Assembly: GCA_005799365.1 (NCBI GenBank)
Contig: SYGV01000141.1
Coordinates: 1-34,433, forward strand
Length of the DNA: 34,433 bases
Source: Nitrospiraceae bacterium
GTDB taxonomy: Bacteria > Nitrospirota > Nitrospiria > Nitrospirales > Nitrospiraceae
Direction of reading: 5' to 3'
Of this stretch, positions 1 through 8,279 are shown piece after piece. How positions within the stretch are numbered: the first letter of the stretch is position 1; each line of letters opens with the position of its first letter. The position numbers and the translations under genes are program-made. The notes beneath the pieces were generated by a model that was given only the letters and a program-made list of their open reading frames with translations, had not been told where the DNA came from and searched no databases.

Positions 1-1
1 C

Positions 2-886
2 CGTTTCCGGGGGCTCGAAGGGGCCTGGGAAGGAGCGGTCGCCGGCATCGAGGCCTGCAAACGCAACGGGCTTCAGTTCCAGGTGCACTTCAGCGCCCAG
101 CCGATGAACTACCGGGAGCTGCCGGACGTGATCGAGTGGGCGCATGTGTTGGGCGCCAAGGTGCTGAATGTCTTCTTCATGGTCTGCACCGGCCGGGGCG
201 AGGAACTGACCGACATCACCCCGGCCCAGTACGAAGAAGTCCTGGGCTACCTGGTGGATTGCCAGGACAAGTACAAGGACATGCTGGTGCGCGCCCGCTG
301 CGCGCCCCACTTCAAACGCCTGGCCTACGAGAAGGATCCCAGTTCCCCGATCACCAAGGCCCAGGGCTATATGGGCGGCGGCTGCCTAGCCGGCACCAAC
401 TACGCCCGGGTGACCCCGAACGGCGAGTTGACCCCCTGTCCCTACATGCCGCTCTCGGCCGGGAATATCCGCGAGAAGAGCTTCGCAGACCTCTGGGAAC
501 GGTCCGACATTTTCGACTCCTTCCGCTATCCGCACCTCAAAGGCAAGTGCGGAGATTGCGAGTACAGCGAGATCTGCGGCGGCTGCCGGGCCCGTCCCTA
601 CGTGGCCCATGGGGATTGGCTGGACGAGGACCAGTGGTGCCTCTACACCCCGAAGGGCGGCGAAAAGGTGCAGGTGGCCTTCAACACGCCCGAAGATAGC
701 ACCGCGGTCTGGGACGAGGCGGCGCAGACCAGGCTCAGCCGCATCCCTTATTTCCTCCGCGCCATGGTCAAGAAAGGCGTGGAGCGGCATGCGCGCGAGC
801 AGGGCCTAGCCTGTATCACCGTCGAATTGATGGAAGAGCTCCGCAAAAAGCGGTTCGGCAACGACGCGCCGGTGTTTAAGTTCTAA
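2..886 (+). CDS. Radical SAM/SPASM protein with C-terminal PCP_red domain (5' end outside window)
   Basis: The frame is open from base 2, so the N-terminal radical SAM core with its CxxxCxxC cluster motif lies before the window. What remains is the end of the barrel plus a SPASM-type iron-sulfur region: GGGCLAGTNY, then GELTPCPYMP, then the cysteine-rich KCGDCEYSEICGGC. This layout resembles the AhbD/NirJ tetrapyrrole-modifying branch. The last ~55 residues (WDEAAQTRLSRIPYFLRAMV, then ERHAREQG...ITVELMEE) match the PCP_red domain, known from the C-terminus of the BchB subunit of dark protochlorophyllide reductase. TAA overlaps the next ATG by one base (TAATG), so the two genes are probably translationally coupled. 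A role in heme or another tetrapyrrole pathway is inference; the substrate cannot be read from this piece. Confidence 0.85.
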   Translation, partial: RFRGLEGAWEGAVAGIEACKRNGLQFQVHFSAQPMNYRELPDVIEWAHVLGAKVLNVFFMVCTGRGEELTDITPAQYEEVLGYLVDCQDKYKDMLVRARCAPHFKRLAYEKDPSSPITKAQGYMGGGCLAGTNYARVTPNGELTPCPYMPLSAGNIREKSFADLWERSDIFDSFRYPHLKGKCGDCEYSEICGGCRARPYVAHGDWLDEDQWCLYTPKGGEKVQVAFNTPEDSTAVWDEAAQTRLSRIPYFLRAMVKKGVERHAREQGLACITVELMEELRKKRFGNDAPVFKF

Positions 887-1413
887 TGGACGCGCTGCAA
901 TCACTCCTGACCGACCTCAACCAACTCATCCCGATCGTCAACCATTGGTTGCACTTGGTCTCGGCCGTTATCTGGATCGGCGGCCTGGCCTTCCTGGTCA
1001 TGGCGGTCACGCCGGGGCTGAAGACCGCGGTGCCCAAAGAATATATCAAGCCCATCGCCGACACGTTTTACCGGCAGTACAAGCGCGTGGTGGGCGTCTT
1101 GCTGGTCGTGATCCTCTTTACCGGCGGGATCAATCTGCACTATGTGAATCAACTGCTGGTTTCCCAAACCGGGTCCGGCATTCCCCACCATGCCAAGTAC
1201 CTGACCGTGTTCTTCATCAAGCTGTTCCTGGTTCTGGGCATCCTGACGCTCTTCCTCTACACCATCATCTTTAAGACCGAGCCGACCGGCGAAGAAACGG
1301 CCGAGGAACGGGAAGAGCAAATGGCGGAGCCGGTCCCCTTCCAGCGCGTGGCTTTGTGGCTCGGTCTCCTCATCATCCTCTGCGCCGCCGCCCTGAAACA
1401 CTTGCACCAGTAG
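886..1413 (+). CDS. CopD/HemJ-like four-helix integral membrane protein
   Basis: A 175-residue protein with four hydrophobic stretches, near residues 18-42, 68-88, 105-130 and 155-172. The first helix carries HWLHLVSAVIWIGGL, the His-rich W/GG pattern of CopD and HemJ-type membrane proteins. The third begins YLTVFFIKLFLVLG, with a lysine placed as in the HIKL segment of HemJ (protoporphyrinogen oxidase). A charged Glu-rich loop separates helices three and four. It starts on the last base of the preceding radical SAM gene, so the two are probably made together. Family knowledge allows either a copper/heme membrane protein or a divergent HemJ; the neighbour favours tetrapyrrole chemistry, but this is inference. 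Confidence 0.7.
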   Translation: MDALQSLLTDLNQLIPIVNHWLHLVSAVIWIGGLAFLVMAVTPGLKTAVPKEYIKPIADTFYRQYKRVVGVLLVVILFTGGINLHYVNQLLVSQTGSGIPHHAKYLTVFFIKLFLVLGILTLFLYTIIFKTEPTGEETAEEREEQMAEPVPFQRVALWLGLLIILCAAALKHLHQ

Positions 1414-1499
1414 GCGATTCTCTCCTCCACATCGCCTCCGTCAAGGCACCGCCGGTCGGTCTCCGTACCCTCCCCTATTCCATCGAGTGCTTCCCCCGA

Positions 1500-1527
1500 T
1501 TGACAAGCAAGCCGAACTCTTTACATT
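1500..1527 (+). promoter_or_regulatory. Sigma70-type promoter of the sensor kinase gene
   Basis: Perfect -35 TTGACA (1500-1505), 16-bp spacer, -10 TACATT (1522-1527). The predicted transcription start, near 1534, lies only about 3 nt before the ATG at 1537. Either the message is nearly leaderless or translation starts at a later ATG. Confidence 0.5.
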
Positions 1528-1536
1528 GCGCTCTCT

Positions 1537-2252
1537 ATGGTCCCCTCACCGCCATCCGGCGAGCCCCTCGACGCGCTGAGCGAAAAGCGTCCGCCACCGG
1601 AGCCCCACACCGCCGAACGGGCGCTTCCCAAGACCCATACCATCCTTGAAAAGGGCATGATGGAGCACCGTCCCTTCGGTGCGGACGCCACGGGCGAGAA
1701 GATTCGCGACGCGAGCGGCATGACGATCCGCGCCAACATCGAGTATCTCGAAGAGTCCATCAGCCTGACAGCGGGGCCGGCAGCAGGTGCGCAAGCGATC
1801 GACGACCTTTGTAGCAGGTTGAATGAGCGAATTCGTGATCCCGCATATCACGTCACCCCGGCGCTGCTCAGGAACATGTGGCACAGCTATCCGTACGAGT
1901 TCCGCTGTTTCCTGGGTGAGTTCTGCTGCATCATCGCCGGCGATCCGCAATTCGCGTTCAAAATGGCTCAGGCCAAGTTTCTCTCGCCGATCATCCAGAC
2001 CCTGGGCCACCCCTTCTCCGTCTCGCAGATCTACCGGATGTTTCCGCATTTCGGGGAGAAGTTCGTGAAGGGCTCCATGTATATGGAGGCGGAATCGGTG
2101 ACCGATCGCCGTGCCCTGCTCAGGATGAAATTCACCAATTCGGTGGACGGGCAGTTCGGGCCCTATCGGAAGGCCTGCGCGGCCCTGGTCTGCGCCGCTT
2201 CAAAGGGAGCGTTGACGGCCATTCCCGAGCGTATTCATCACGGCCGGCCGCG
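1537..2252 (+). pseudogene. N-terminal sensor domain of a histidine kinase, separated from the kinase by a frameshift
   Basis: This frame encodes a leader rich in Pro and Glu and then, from about residue 62 (MTIRANIEYL), a globular domain ending in ...RMKFTNSVDGQFGPYRKACA and ...ALTAIPERIHHGRP. The pattern resembles the small-molecule sensor domain found before adenylate cyclases and kinases, which normally closes with a C..GDD.C.YEV.W motif. Exactly that motif (CMAEGDEWCEWDIAW) appears at 2268-2312, but one frame over. Dropping one base in the GGCCGGCCGCG run near 2242-2252 would join the two. Read without a shift, this frame continues as unrelated residues to 2622. Start candidates are the ATGs at 1537, 1657/1660 and 1720. 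A sequencing deletion in the GC-rich run and a real frameshift are both possible. Confidence 0.7.
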
Positions 2253-2261
2253 ATCACAGAC

Positions 2262-3962
2262 TTGTCGTGCATGGCCGAAGGCGATGAGTGGTGCGAGTGG
2301 GATATTGCCTGGGATCCTGAGTCGTCCCCTCAGCCCATCTGGATCGCCGCCGGTCTGCTGCTCAGCGGGGCATGCTGGTTGTACCTCCGATATGAGCAGC
2401 CCGCCTTCACCGCCGCCCAAACCCTGCTGCTGGCCTCTGGGCCGGCCGCCCTGTCGCTGCTGCTGGCCCGCTGGTGGACACGTCGCGCCAGGGTCCAGGC
2501 GCGGGAACGGTTGGTGGACGAGCATCTCCGCTCCGTCGAGGCTCGGCACGAAGAGCTGCGCGAGGCCTATCTGGAACAGGAACAGACCACGGTCGAATTG
2601 CGCCTCAAGGTTGGACAACTGACCATTCTCCATCGGGCCGGGCTCCTCTTCAGTTCCACCCTGGACCGGGACCTGTTGTTCGATTCCGTGCTCCGCGTCC
2701 TCAACGAGGACTTGTACTACGATCGGGCCATGATCTCGCTGTACGATCGCGACCGCCAAGCGGCTCACAAGATCCGCATCGTGGGAGCCTCCCAGGCTTG
2801 CACGGCCTTTGCGGAGAACCTGGCGATTCCCGTCATAGATCCGCACCTGCTGGAAGGCGCTGTCCTGTTGGAGGGGCGACCGATCCTGGTCCGAAATCTT
2901 CAGGACGTCCGGCTCCGCCTGCACCCCCTCCATCAGCAGTTGGCGACCATGACGGGAGCGAAGTCCTTTATCTCCGTCCCGTTGAAGGTCAAAGGCCAGG
3001 TCATGAGAGCGCTGACGGTGGACCGGGACGAGGTCAACGGCCTCGGGCAGGCCGACCTGGACCTGATGGTGACGGTTGCGAATCAGGTTGCCATCGCGAT
3101 CGACAATGCGGACGCCTACGCCCAAATCGAGGCCTTGAACGTTGGGCTGGAAGCCAAGGTGCGCGAGCGGACCCATGAACTGGAGCGGCTGAACCGGGAT
3201 CTGGCGGCCGCGAACCAGCAACTGCGCGAGCTGGACCATCTGAAGTCGGCGTTCGTCTCGATCGTCTCACACGAACTGGGCACGCCCATGACGTCCATCA
3301 AGGGCTACGTGGACAATCTGCTGGACGGCATCAGCGGCCCCTTGAACAATCGCCAGGCCCAATCACTCGAACGGGTCAAATGCAACGCCGATCGGCTGAC
3401 ACGCATGACCAACGAACTCCTGGATCTCTCCCGAATCGAAGCCGGGTTGATCGACCTGCGCCTGGCCTCGATCACGATTCCTGAATTGGTGGCCGACGTC
3501 ATGGACAGCGCCCAAGCTTTTGCCCGGCCCAAATCCATCATGCTCCGCCAACGATACGACGAGACGCTGCCTCCCATCACGGCCGATCGGGACAAGTTGC
3601 ACCAAGTCCTCACCAACCCGATCCACAATGCGATCAAATTCACGCCGCCGCACGGCCTTGTCCTCGTGGAGGCGGCCAGGATGGAGGAACAGGTTCAGAT
3701 TTGCGTCTCGGACAGCGGCTACGGGATCCCCGAGCAGGAACTGAATCGGGTGTTCGAGAAGTTTTACCGAGGGCCCTCCGCCCCCATCGAGACGAGAGGC
3801 GCGGGACTGGGGCTCTCAATCACCAAGAGCCTGGTGGAGTCGCACGGAGGCCATATTTGGGTAACCAGCAACAGGGGCCAAGGGAGCCGCTTCTGCTTCA
3901 CCCTCCCGATCGAGACTCCCATTACACCGGACCTATCCAGCCCCACGTATCGTCTCGGATAA
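2262..3962 (+). CDS. Sensor histidine kinase: two TM helices, GAF, HisKA, HATPase_c
   Basis: Residues 3-17 are the tail of the sensor domain encoded in the upstream frame. Two adjacent membrane helices follow (about 26-45 and 50-67), then a coiled coil, a GAF domain (about 125-285), a second coiled coil and the kinase core. The H-box is IVSHELGTPMTSIKGY with phospho-acceptor His337. The ATP-binding domain shows an N-box (HNAIKFTP), G1 (DSGYGIP), F-box (EKFYRG) and G2 (GAGLGLSI). There is no receiver domain, so a separate response regulator must be the partner; none is adjacent. The TTG at 2262 is merely the first start in this frame. The true gene most likely begins in the upstream frame (1537-1720), making a protein of about 750 residues. 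The signal sensed is unknown. Confidence 0.85.
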   Translation: MSCMAEGDEWCEWDIAWDPESSPQPIWIAAGLLLSGACWLYLRYEQPAFTAAQTLLLASGPAALSLLLARWWTRRARVQARERLVDEHLRSVEARHEELREAYLEQEQTTVELRLKVGQLTILHRAGLLFSSTLDRDLLFDSVLRVLNEDLYYDRAMISLYDRDRQAAHKIRIVGASQACTAFAENLAIPVIDPHLLEGAVLLEGRPILVRNLQDVRLRLHPLHQQLATMTGAKSFISVPLKVKGQVMRALTVDRDEVNGLGQADLDLMVTVANQVAIAIDNADAYAQIEALNVGLEAKVRERTHELERLNRDLAAANQQLRELDHLKSAFVSIVSHELGTPMTSIKGYVDNLLDGISGPLNNRQAQSLERVKCNADRLTRMTNELLDLSRIEAGLIDLRLASITIPELVADVMDSAQAFARPKSIMLRQRYDETLPPITADRDKLHQVLTNPIHNAIKFTPPHGLVLVEAARMEEQVQICVSDSGYGIPEQELNRVFEKFYRGPSAPIETRGAGLGLSITKSLVESHGGHIWVTSNRGQGSRFCFTLPIETPITPDLSSPTYRLG

Positions 3963-4231
3963 GCTCTGCATGCGATCCGATGCCGGTGGGAATCAGTTTC
4001 ATCACCCGGCGACCCTCACCGCATGCGGAATGCGCGGCCTGAAACCATCGCGGCGGCGCGCCATCTGAACGCCTTGACGGTTCTACCGGCGCCTTACGAT
4101 ATCGCCATATTGATCGCCCTGCTGCGTCGCACGCTGGCAAGTAGCCCAATGGAGGTGCGAGCGGAAAAGACGGAACCACGTCCGCATGAACACCGCGAGG
4201 AAGCTAGCTCACAATCGTTCGGGGATGATCG
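3963..4231. other. Convergent intergenic gap between the kinase and lolA
   Basis: 269 bp between two converging genes. Short open frames exist on both strands, but none has a ribosome-binding site or recognisable domain. I see no convincing terminator hairpin. Confidence 0.5.
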
Positions 4232-4951
4232 TTAGGGCGGGCTCAGGGACGGGGCTTTGACGACCTCGACTCCCGGCGGAACGACAAACTCGAACAGATC
4301 CGGCTTCAGGCTGGAGTTGGGCTTCAGGTTGGCGAACTCGAACGTCGAGACATTCCCGCTGACCTCGTGGATAGAGACCCGCTTGATAAAATAGGTCTTG
4401 GGTTGAACTTCCAACACGATCCGCACCACCGTACGGACCGCCTCGTTGCCATCCGGCTTCGGCAGCAGGTTGAGCAACGGCAATCCTCCCTCGCCCCGAT
4501 CGCCGGCGCGGCCGAGGTCCAGGGTATATTGTTCCTCCAGCTTGGCGGCGCCTTGCAACAGTTGCAGCGGAGCCTGGGAGGCGGCCATCTGCGTCAACTT
4601 GCCGATCAAGACCTGCTTGTGCTCCGGCACATACATTTTGACGTCGTTCTGGCTCACATAAATCTCTTCCACGTTGGGATCGGCATAGTCCCACCGCAGT
4701 CGACCCGGCTTCTTGATGTACATCCGACCGCTGGACACAATCGGCGTGGCGAACCCCTCGATCTTGGTCGTCTGTTTGAAGTCCGCCGACAGGTCGCGGG
4801 TCTGCTCGTACCGTGCTTGCAGCTTCTTCGCCACATCTCTCACGTCTTCGGCTCCGAAGACCGGCGCGGCTGCCAATGCAAAATGACAAATTAACAATGC
4901 AAAAAATATGGCGCCTCTTTTTGCATTTTGCATTCTGCATGTGGACTTCAT
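4232..4951 (-). CDS. lolA: Outer-membrane lipoprotein carrier protein LolA
   Basis: Periplasmic chaperone that takes lipoproteins from LolCDE to the outer membrane. The 239-residue protein has an N-terminal signal sequence (hydrophobic IFFALLICHFALAAA, probable cleavage after VFGA). A LolA core follows: LQARYEQTRDLSADFKQT, then GRMYIKKPGRLRWDYADP, then a half-barrel ending ...LFEFVVPPGVEVV. The start is fixed by an ATGA overlap with the ftsK stop (4948-4951), which implies translational coupling. Unusually, the first ~25 codons consist largely of a 7-nt-phased repeat that can fold into a hairpin with 10-bp arms, so the signal peptide is made from repeat DNA. A later Met (MQNAKRG...) is an alternative start. 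Confidence 0.9.
   Translation of the reverse strand: MKSTCRMQNAKRGAIFFALLICHFALAAAPVFGAEDVRDVAKKLQARYEQTRDLSADFKQTTKIEGFATPIVSSGRMYIKKPGRLRWDYADPNVEEIYVSQNDVKMYVPEHKQVLIGKLTQMAASQAPLQLLQGAAKLEEQYTLDLGRAGDRGEGGLPLLNLLPKPDGNEAVRTVVRIVLEVQPKTYFIKRVSIHEVSGNVSTFEFANLKPNSSLKPDLFEFVVPPGVEVVKAPSLSPP
4875..4941. repeat. Heptad-phased inverted array within the 5' end of lolA
   Basis: On the plus strand, words AATGCAA, AATGACA, AATTAAC, AATGCAA follow one another at exactly 7 nt (4875-4902). After an 18-nt gap, TTGCATT, TTGCATT, CTGCATG follow at 7 nt (4921-4941). The second set is the reverse complement of the first. Arms AATGCAAAAA (4896-4905) and TTTTTGCATT (4918-4927) give a 10-bp hairpin with a loop containing GGCGCC. 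The whole array is translated as part of the LolA signal peptide. Confidence 0.85.
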
Positions 4952-7389
4952 TCTTGCTCCTCCCCCACCGCTCCCTTGCGCACCAAGACTTCGCGCCGGC
5001 CGTCCCGGCCTGCCGCGCCGACAATCCCTTCTTCCTGCATCTGCTCGATCATGCGGGCGGCGCGGGGATAGCCGACGCGCAGACGCCGCTGGATCAGCGA
5101 GGCGGAGGCCTGGCCGGAGGAGATCACCAGATCCTTGGCCTGCTCGTACACCTCGTCCTTCGCCTCTTCTTCCTTGGCCTCTTCCTGCTTGAGCGATTGC
5201 AGCTCTTCGCTGTAGGCAGGAGCCGCTTGCTTCTTGATGAACTCAACCACTTGCCGCACATCATCGTCCGGCACAAATGAGCCGTGCAGCCGGTTCAGGG
5301 TCCCGGTGCCGGCAGCAAACAGCATGTCGCCGCGCCCCAGCAGGGACTCGGCCCCGTTGGCGTCGAGGATCGTGCGCGAGTCGGTCTTGGAGGACACCTT
5401 GAACGCGATACGGGCGGGAAAGTTCGCCTTAATCAGGCCGGTCAGCACATCCACCGAGGGCCGTTGCGTGGCCAGCACCAAGTGGATGCCGGAGGCCCGG
5501 GCCATCTGGGCCAGGCGCGCGATCTTCTCTTCCACTTCCTTGGGCGCGACCATCATCAAATCCGCCAGCTCGTCGATCATCACCACGATATAGGGCAGCG
5601 GCGCCGGAGGCGTTTTGGGCTCGGCGGAAGAGCCCAGCGGCTGCACCGATTCCGGCACCGCGCTTTCCCCGGCGGCCAGCCGCGCGTCCTCGGACAGGAA
5701 TTCGACCGGCGGCTCGGGCGACTCCGAGCCTTTCTTGTCGGACGGCTCCGGCAGAACGCCTTGCTGCTCCGCCACCATGCGATTGTAGGAATCGATATTG
5801 CGGACATTGGCCTCGGCCAGCAGCTTGTAGCGGCGCTCCATCTCCTGCACCACCCAGCTCAACCCGCGCGCCGCGGACTTGGCATCCGTGATGACCGGCC
5901 GCAACAAATGGGGCACGCCGTCGTAGGACTTCAACTCCAGCATCTTGGGATCAATTAGCAGCAGCTTCACTTCGTCCGGCCTAGCCGAGAACAGAAGGCT
6001 CAGGAGAATCGTATTGAGGCCGACGCTTTTCCCCGCGCCGGTCGCGCCGGCCACCAGCAAGTGCGGCATGGACTTGAGATCGGCCGCGGCCGGCTTCCCG
6101 AAAATGTCCTTCCCCAGGGCCAAGGCCAGCTTGCTCTTGGCCTGGCCTTTCACGAAGGCCTCGCTGATCATGACCTCCTTCAACGAGACGGTTTCGCGGT
6201 AGCGATTGGGCACTTCAATCCCGACCACAGACTTGCCCGGCAGCGGCGCCACGATGCGGAGGCTCTCCGCTTTCAAGGCCAAGGCCAGGTCGTCGGCCAG
6301 GTTGACGATGCGGGCCACCTTGACCCCCGGCGCCGGTTCGAACTCGTACATGACCACGACCGGACCGGGATGCACTTCCGTGACCTTGCCCTCGATTCCG
6401 AAACTCTGGAGCGCTTTGGTCAACACTTCCGACTGGGCCTTGAGTTCTTCGTCGCTCATCCGGTCCAGCGTGCCGGACGGATCGGTCAGCAACTCTCTCG
6501 GGTCCGGCAGCACATACCCGGTCGAGGCGACGTTCATGGCCACGAGCGTCCGCTCTTCCTCCTCTTCCTTCTCGGGAGGCGGGACGGCCTTCGGCTTCTT
6601 GGCCGGCTGATCCTTGTGCGGGGCGACGACTAGAGGCGGGTCCTCCGCCTCCGTGGGAACAGCCGCCAGTTCGATCTCGGCGGGACGGTTGATCTTGACC
6701 GGTTTCGGTTTGGCCTTCTTGACCTTCTCCGGCTGCTCTTCCTTTTCGGTCCGTTCCGGTATCAGAGCCAGGATCGTCTCTTTCAGCTTCGCCCACCAGC
6801 CAGGCACGCGCTGCCAGAGATCGGCCAGAGACATGGGGGCGGCCAGAAGCAACGAGACCAGGAGTCCGGCCAGCACGATAATATGGGCGCCGGTGCTGGC
6901 AAAGTAGAGCCGCAGGCCGTCCGCAAGCAGGTGCCCCACCCGCCCGCCTCCCAGCCCCGGATAGACCCAGCCGCTCAGGATGGTCGGAACGGCCGGCATC
7001 TCCAGGTGGAACAAGCTGCTCAGGAAAAGCAAGGCAGCCAGGGACCCGACGGCGCTGCGGATGGTCACGGTGAGCAGGCCGGCCACGAAGCAGCGTCCCG
7101 CCAACATGCCCAACAGGAACGGCAATAAATACGCCCCCCCTCCCACAAGCCAGAACAAGCCGGTCGCCAGCGTTGCGCCGACCGTTCCGATCATGTTCCG
7201 AGTCGAAGGGGAGGCGGCCTCCGAGGACGAGAAGAGCAGCGGATCGGATTCGGCGAACGAGAGGAGACTGAGCAACGTCAACAGGCTGCCGGTGATCAGA
7301 AGGACGCCGACCACCTCATGCTTGAGTTGGGAGGGTTCACGAGAGGCCGGGCGAGCGTCACCGCGCTTCGCCGTGGTGGGGGCACCCAT
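4948..7389 (-). CDS. ftsK: FtsK/SpoIIIE-family DNA translocase
   Basis: Septal DNA pump that clears and resolves chromosome termini at division. The 813-residue protein has an N-terminal membrane domain of four or more helices (residues ~25-190). A Lys/Pro/Glu-rich linker (~190-300) leads to the alpha domain and the RecA-like motor, with Walker A GATGAGKS near 446-453 and Walker B VVMIDELADLMM near 600. A winged-helix gamma domain closes it (~745-800, ISSGQASASLIQRRLRVGY), the part that reads KOPS-type sequences. Between the Walker motifs sits an unusual Pro/Glu/Ser-rich insert (~543-596) that most family members lack or have much shorter. It lies 32 bp downstream of rsmA and overlaps lolA by 4 bp. 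Confidence 0.95.
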   Translation of the reverse strand: MGAPTTAKRGDARPASREPSQLKHEVVGVLLITGSLLTLLSLLSFAESDPLLFSSSEAASPSTRNMIGTVGATLATGLFWLVGGGAYLLPFLLGMLAGRCFVAGLLTVTIRSAVGSLAALLFLSSLFHLEMPAVPTILSGWVYPGLGGGRVGHLLADGLRLYFASTGAHIIVLAGLLVSLLLAAPMSLADLWQRVPGWWAKLKETILALIPERTEKEEQPEKVKKAKPKPVKINRPAEIELAAVPTEAEDPPLVVAPHKDQPAKKPKAVPPPEKEEEEERTLVAMNVASTGYVLPDPRELLTDPSGTLDRMSDEELKAQSEVLTKALQSFGIEGKVTEVHPGPVVVMYEFEPAPGVKVARIVNLADDLALALKAESLRIVAPLPGKSVVGIEVPNRYRETVSLKEVMISEAFVKGQAKSKLALALGKDIFGKPAAADLKSMPHLLVAGATGAGKSVGLNTILLSLLFSARPDEVKLLLIDPKMLELKSYDGVPHLLRPVITDAKSAARGLSWVVQEMERRYKLLAEANVRNIDSYNRMVAEQQGVLPEPSDKKGSESPEPPVEFLSEDARLAAGESAVPESVQPLGSSAEPKTPPAPLPYIVVMIDELADLMMVAPKEVEEKIARLAQMARASGIHLVLATQRPSVDVLTGLIKANFPARIAFKVSSKTDSRTILDANGAESLLGRGDMLFAAGTGTLNRLHGSFVPDDDVRQVVEFIKKQAAPAYSEELQSLKQEEAKEEEAKDEVYEQAKDLVISSGQASASLIQRRLRVGYPRAARMIEQMQEEGIVGAAGRDGRREVLVRKGAVGEEQE

Positions 7390-7418
7390 GGGCGGGATGG
7401 TAACATAAAACGAAGCCG

Positions 7419-7454
7419 CTGTCAGCCGTCAGATGGCAGCTTGTCAGCTGGCAG
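7419..7454. repeat. Heptad-phased array at the rsmA/ftsK junction
   Basis: Plus-strand words CTGTCAG, CCGTCAG, ATGGCAG, CTTGTCAG (8 nt) and CTGGCAG run head to tail. The array covers the rsmA stop codon and encodes its last ten or so residues (KLPADKLPSDG), so it has become coding sequence. Confidence 0.8.
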
Positions 7455-8264
7455 TTTCGCGCCTGGCTCCGCCCCGCTCAAGCCTTCGGCAAGGGCCGAA
7501 AATTCGCGCAGCGTCAGCGTTTCGGCCCTACGTCTTGGGTCGATTCCCGCCTGCGCCAACGCCGGCATGATCCGGTCCTGGGGCAGGCCCTCGTCCCGGA
7601 GGGAATTGGCAAGTGTCTTCCGCCGATGGGCAAACGAGGCACGGACCGTACGCACGAACCAAGCTTCATCCTGCACGACCAGCGCCGGCTGTCGCCGCAA
7701 CGCCAGAGAGACCACGGAGGATCCGACATCGGGACGAGGCCGGAAGCAGTTGGCCGACACCGTGAACGCCAGTTTCGCCACGGCTGCATATTGAGTCAGA
7801 ACCGACAGGATGCCGTAGTCCTCCGTTCCCGGCTGCGCCACCAAACGGCGCGCCACCTCGGTCTGGAGCATCAGGACCATCCGATCGATTTTCCGTCTTG
7901 CCTCCAAGAGCTTGAAGAGGAGCGGCGTGGACACGTAATAGGGAAGATTGGCCACAACGACCGTCCCCTCGGGAAGCTCCTCATAGGGAAATTCCAGCGC
8001 ATCTCCGAGACGGAGATCCAGATTCCGACAATCCCGGATCGTCTCTCTGAGATACTCGCCCAGTTGCACGTCCAGCTCGACCGCCATCACCCGCTTGGCC
8101 TCCGCGCACAGGGCGTGGGTCAGGACGCCCCGACCCGGGCCGATCTCGAAGACCGTCTCGTCCGGCCGCAACTCCGCCAGCGCCACGATCTTGCGGACGA
8201 TGTTGGGATCAACGAGAAAGTGCTGGCCGAGGCGTTTGCGGGCAGGCGGGAGGGCGGGCGTCAT
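7422..8264 (-). CDS. rsmA: 16S rRNA (adenine1518-N6/adenine1519-N6)-dimethyltransferase RsmA/KsgA
   Basis: Dimethylates two adjacent adenines in the 3' hairpin of 16S rRNA late in 30S assembly. At 280 residues it has the family length. It carries the N-terminal KRLGQHFLVDPNIVRKIV, SAM motif I FEIGPGRGVLTHAL, the acidic VMAVELD, and catalytic motif IV NLPYYVSTPLLFKLLE. The C-terminal helical domain includes AHRRKTLANSL. The final residues (KLPADKLPSDG) come from a 7-nt-phased repeat and are probably dispensable. It sits 15 bp downstream of a small unknown gene that itself overlaps pdxA; the pdxA-rsmA pairing is common in bacteria. Confidence 0.95.
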   Translation of the reverse strand: MTPALPPARKRLGQHFLVDPNIVRKIVALAELRPDETVFEIGPGRGVLTHALCAEAKRVMAVELDVQLGEYLRETIRDCRNLDLRLGDALEFPYEELPEGTVVVANLPYYVSTPLLFKLLEARRKIDRMVLMLQTEVARRLVAQPGTEDYGILSVLTQYAAVAKLAFTVSANCFRPRPDVGSSVVSLALRRQPALVVQDEAWFVRTVRASFAHRRKTLANSLRDEGLPQDRIMPALAQAGIDPRRRAETLTLREFSALAEGLSGAEPGAKLPADKLPSDG

Positions 8265-8279
8265 ACCGAACCGGTTCTG

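Noticed and set aside
1413-1436. Possible terminator GGCGAT/ATCGCC after the CopD/HemJ-like gene
   Set aside because: Only six base pairs with a 12-nt loop and no T-run.
2238-3239. Long open frame on the minus strand opposite the kinase gene (333 codons)
   Set aside because: It is the complement of a kinase whose GAF and HisKA motifs are clear; the translation is Gln/Pro-rich and shows no domain.
4023-4235. 70-codon open frame between the kinase and lolA
   Set aside because: No ribosome site, no domain, and it overlaps the lolA stop; likely chance in GC-rich DNA.
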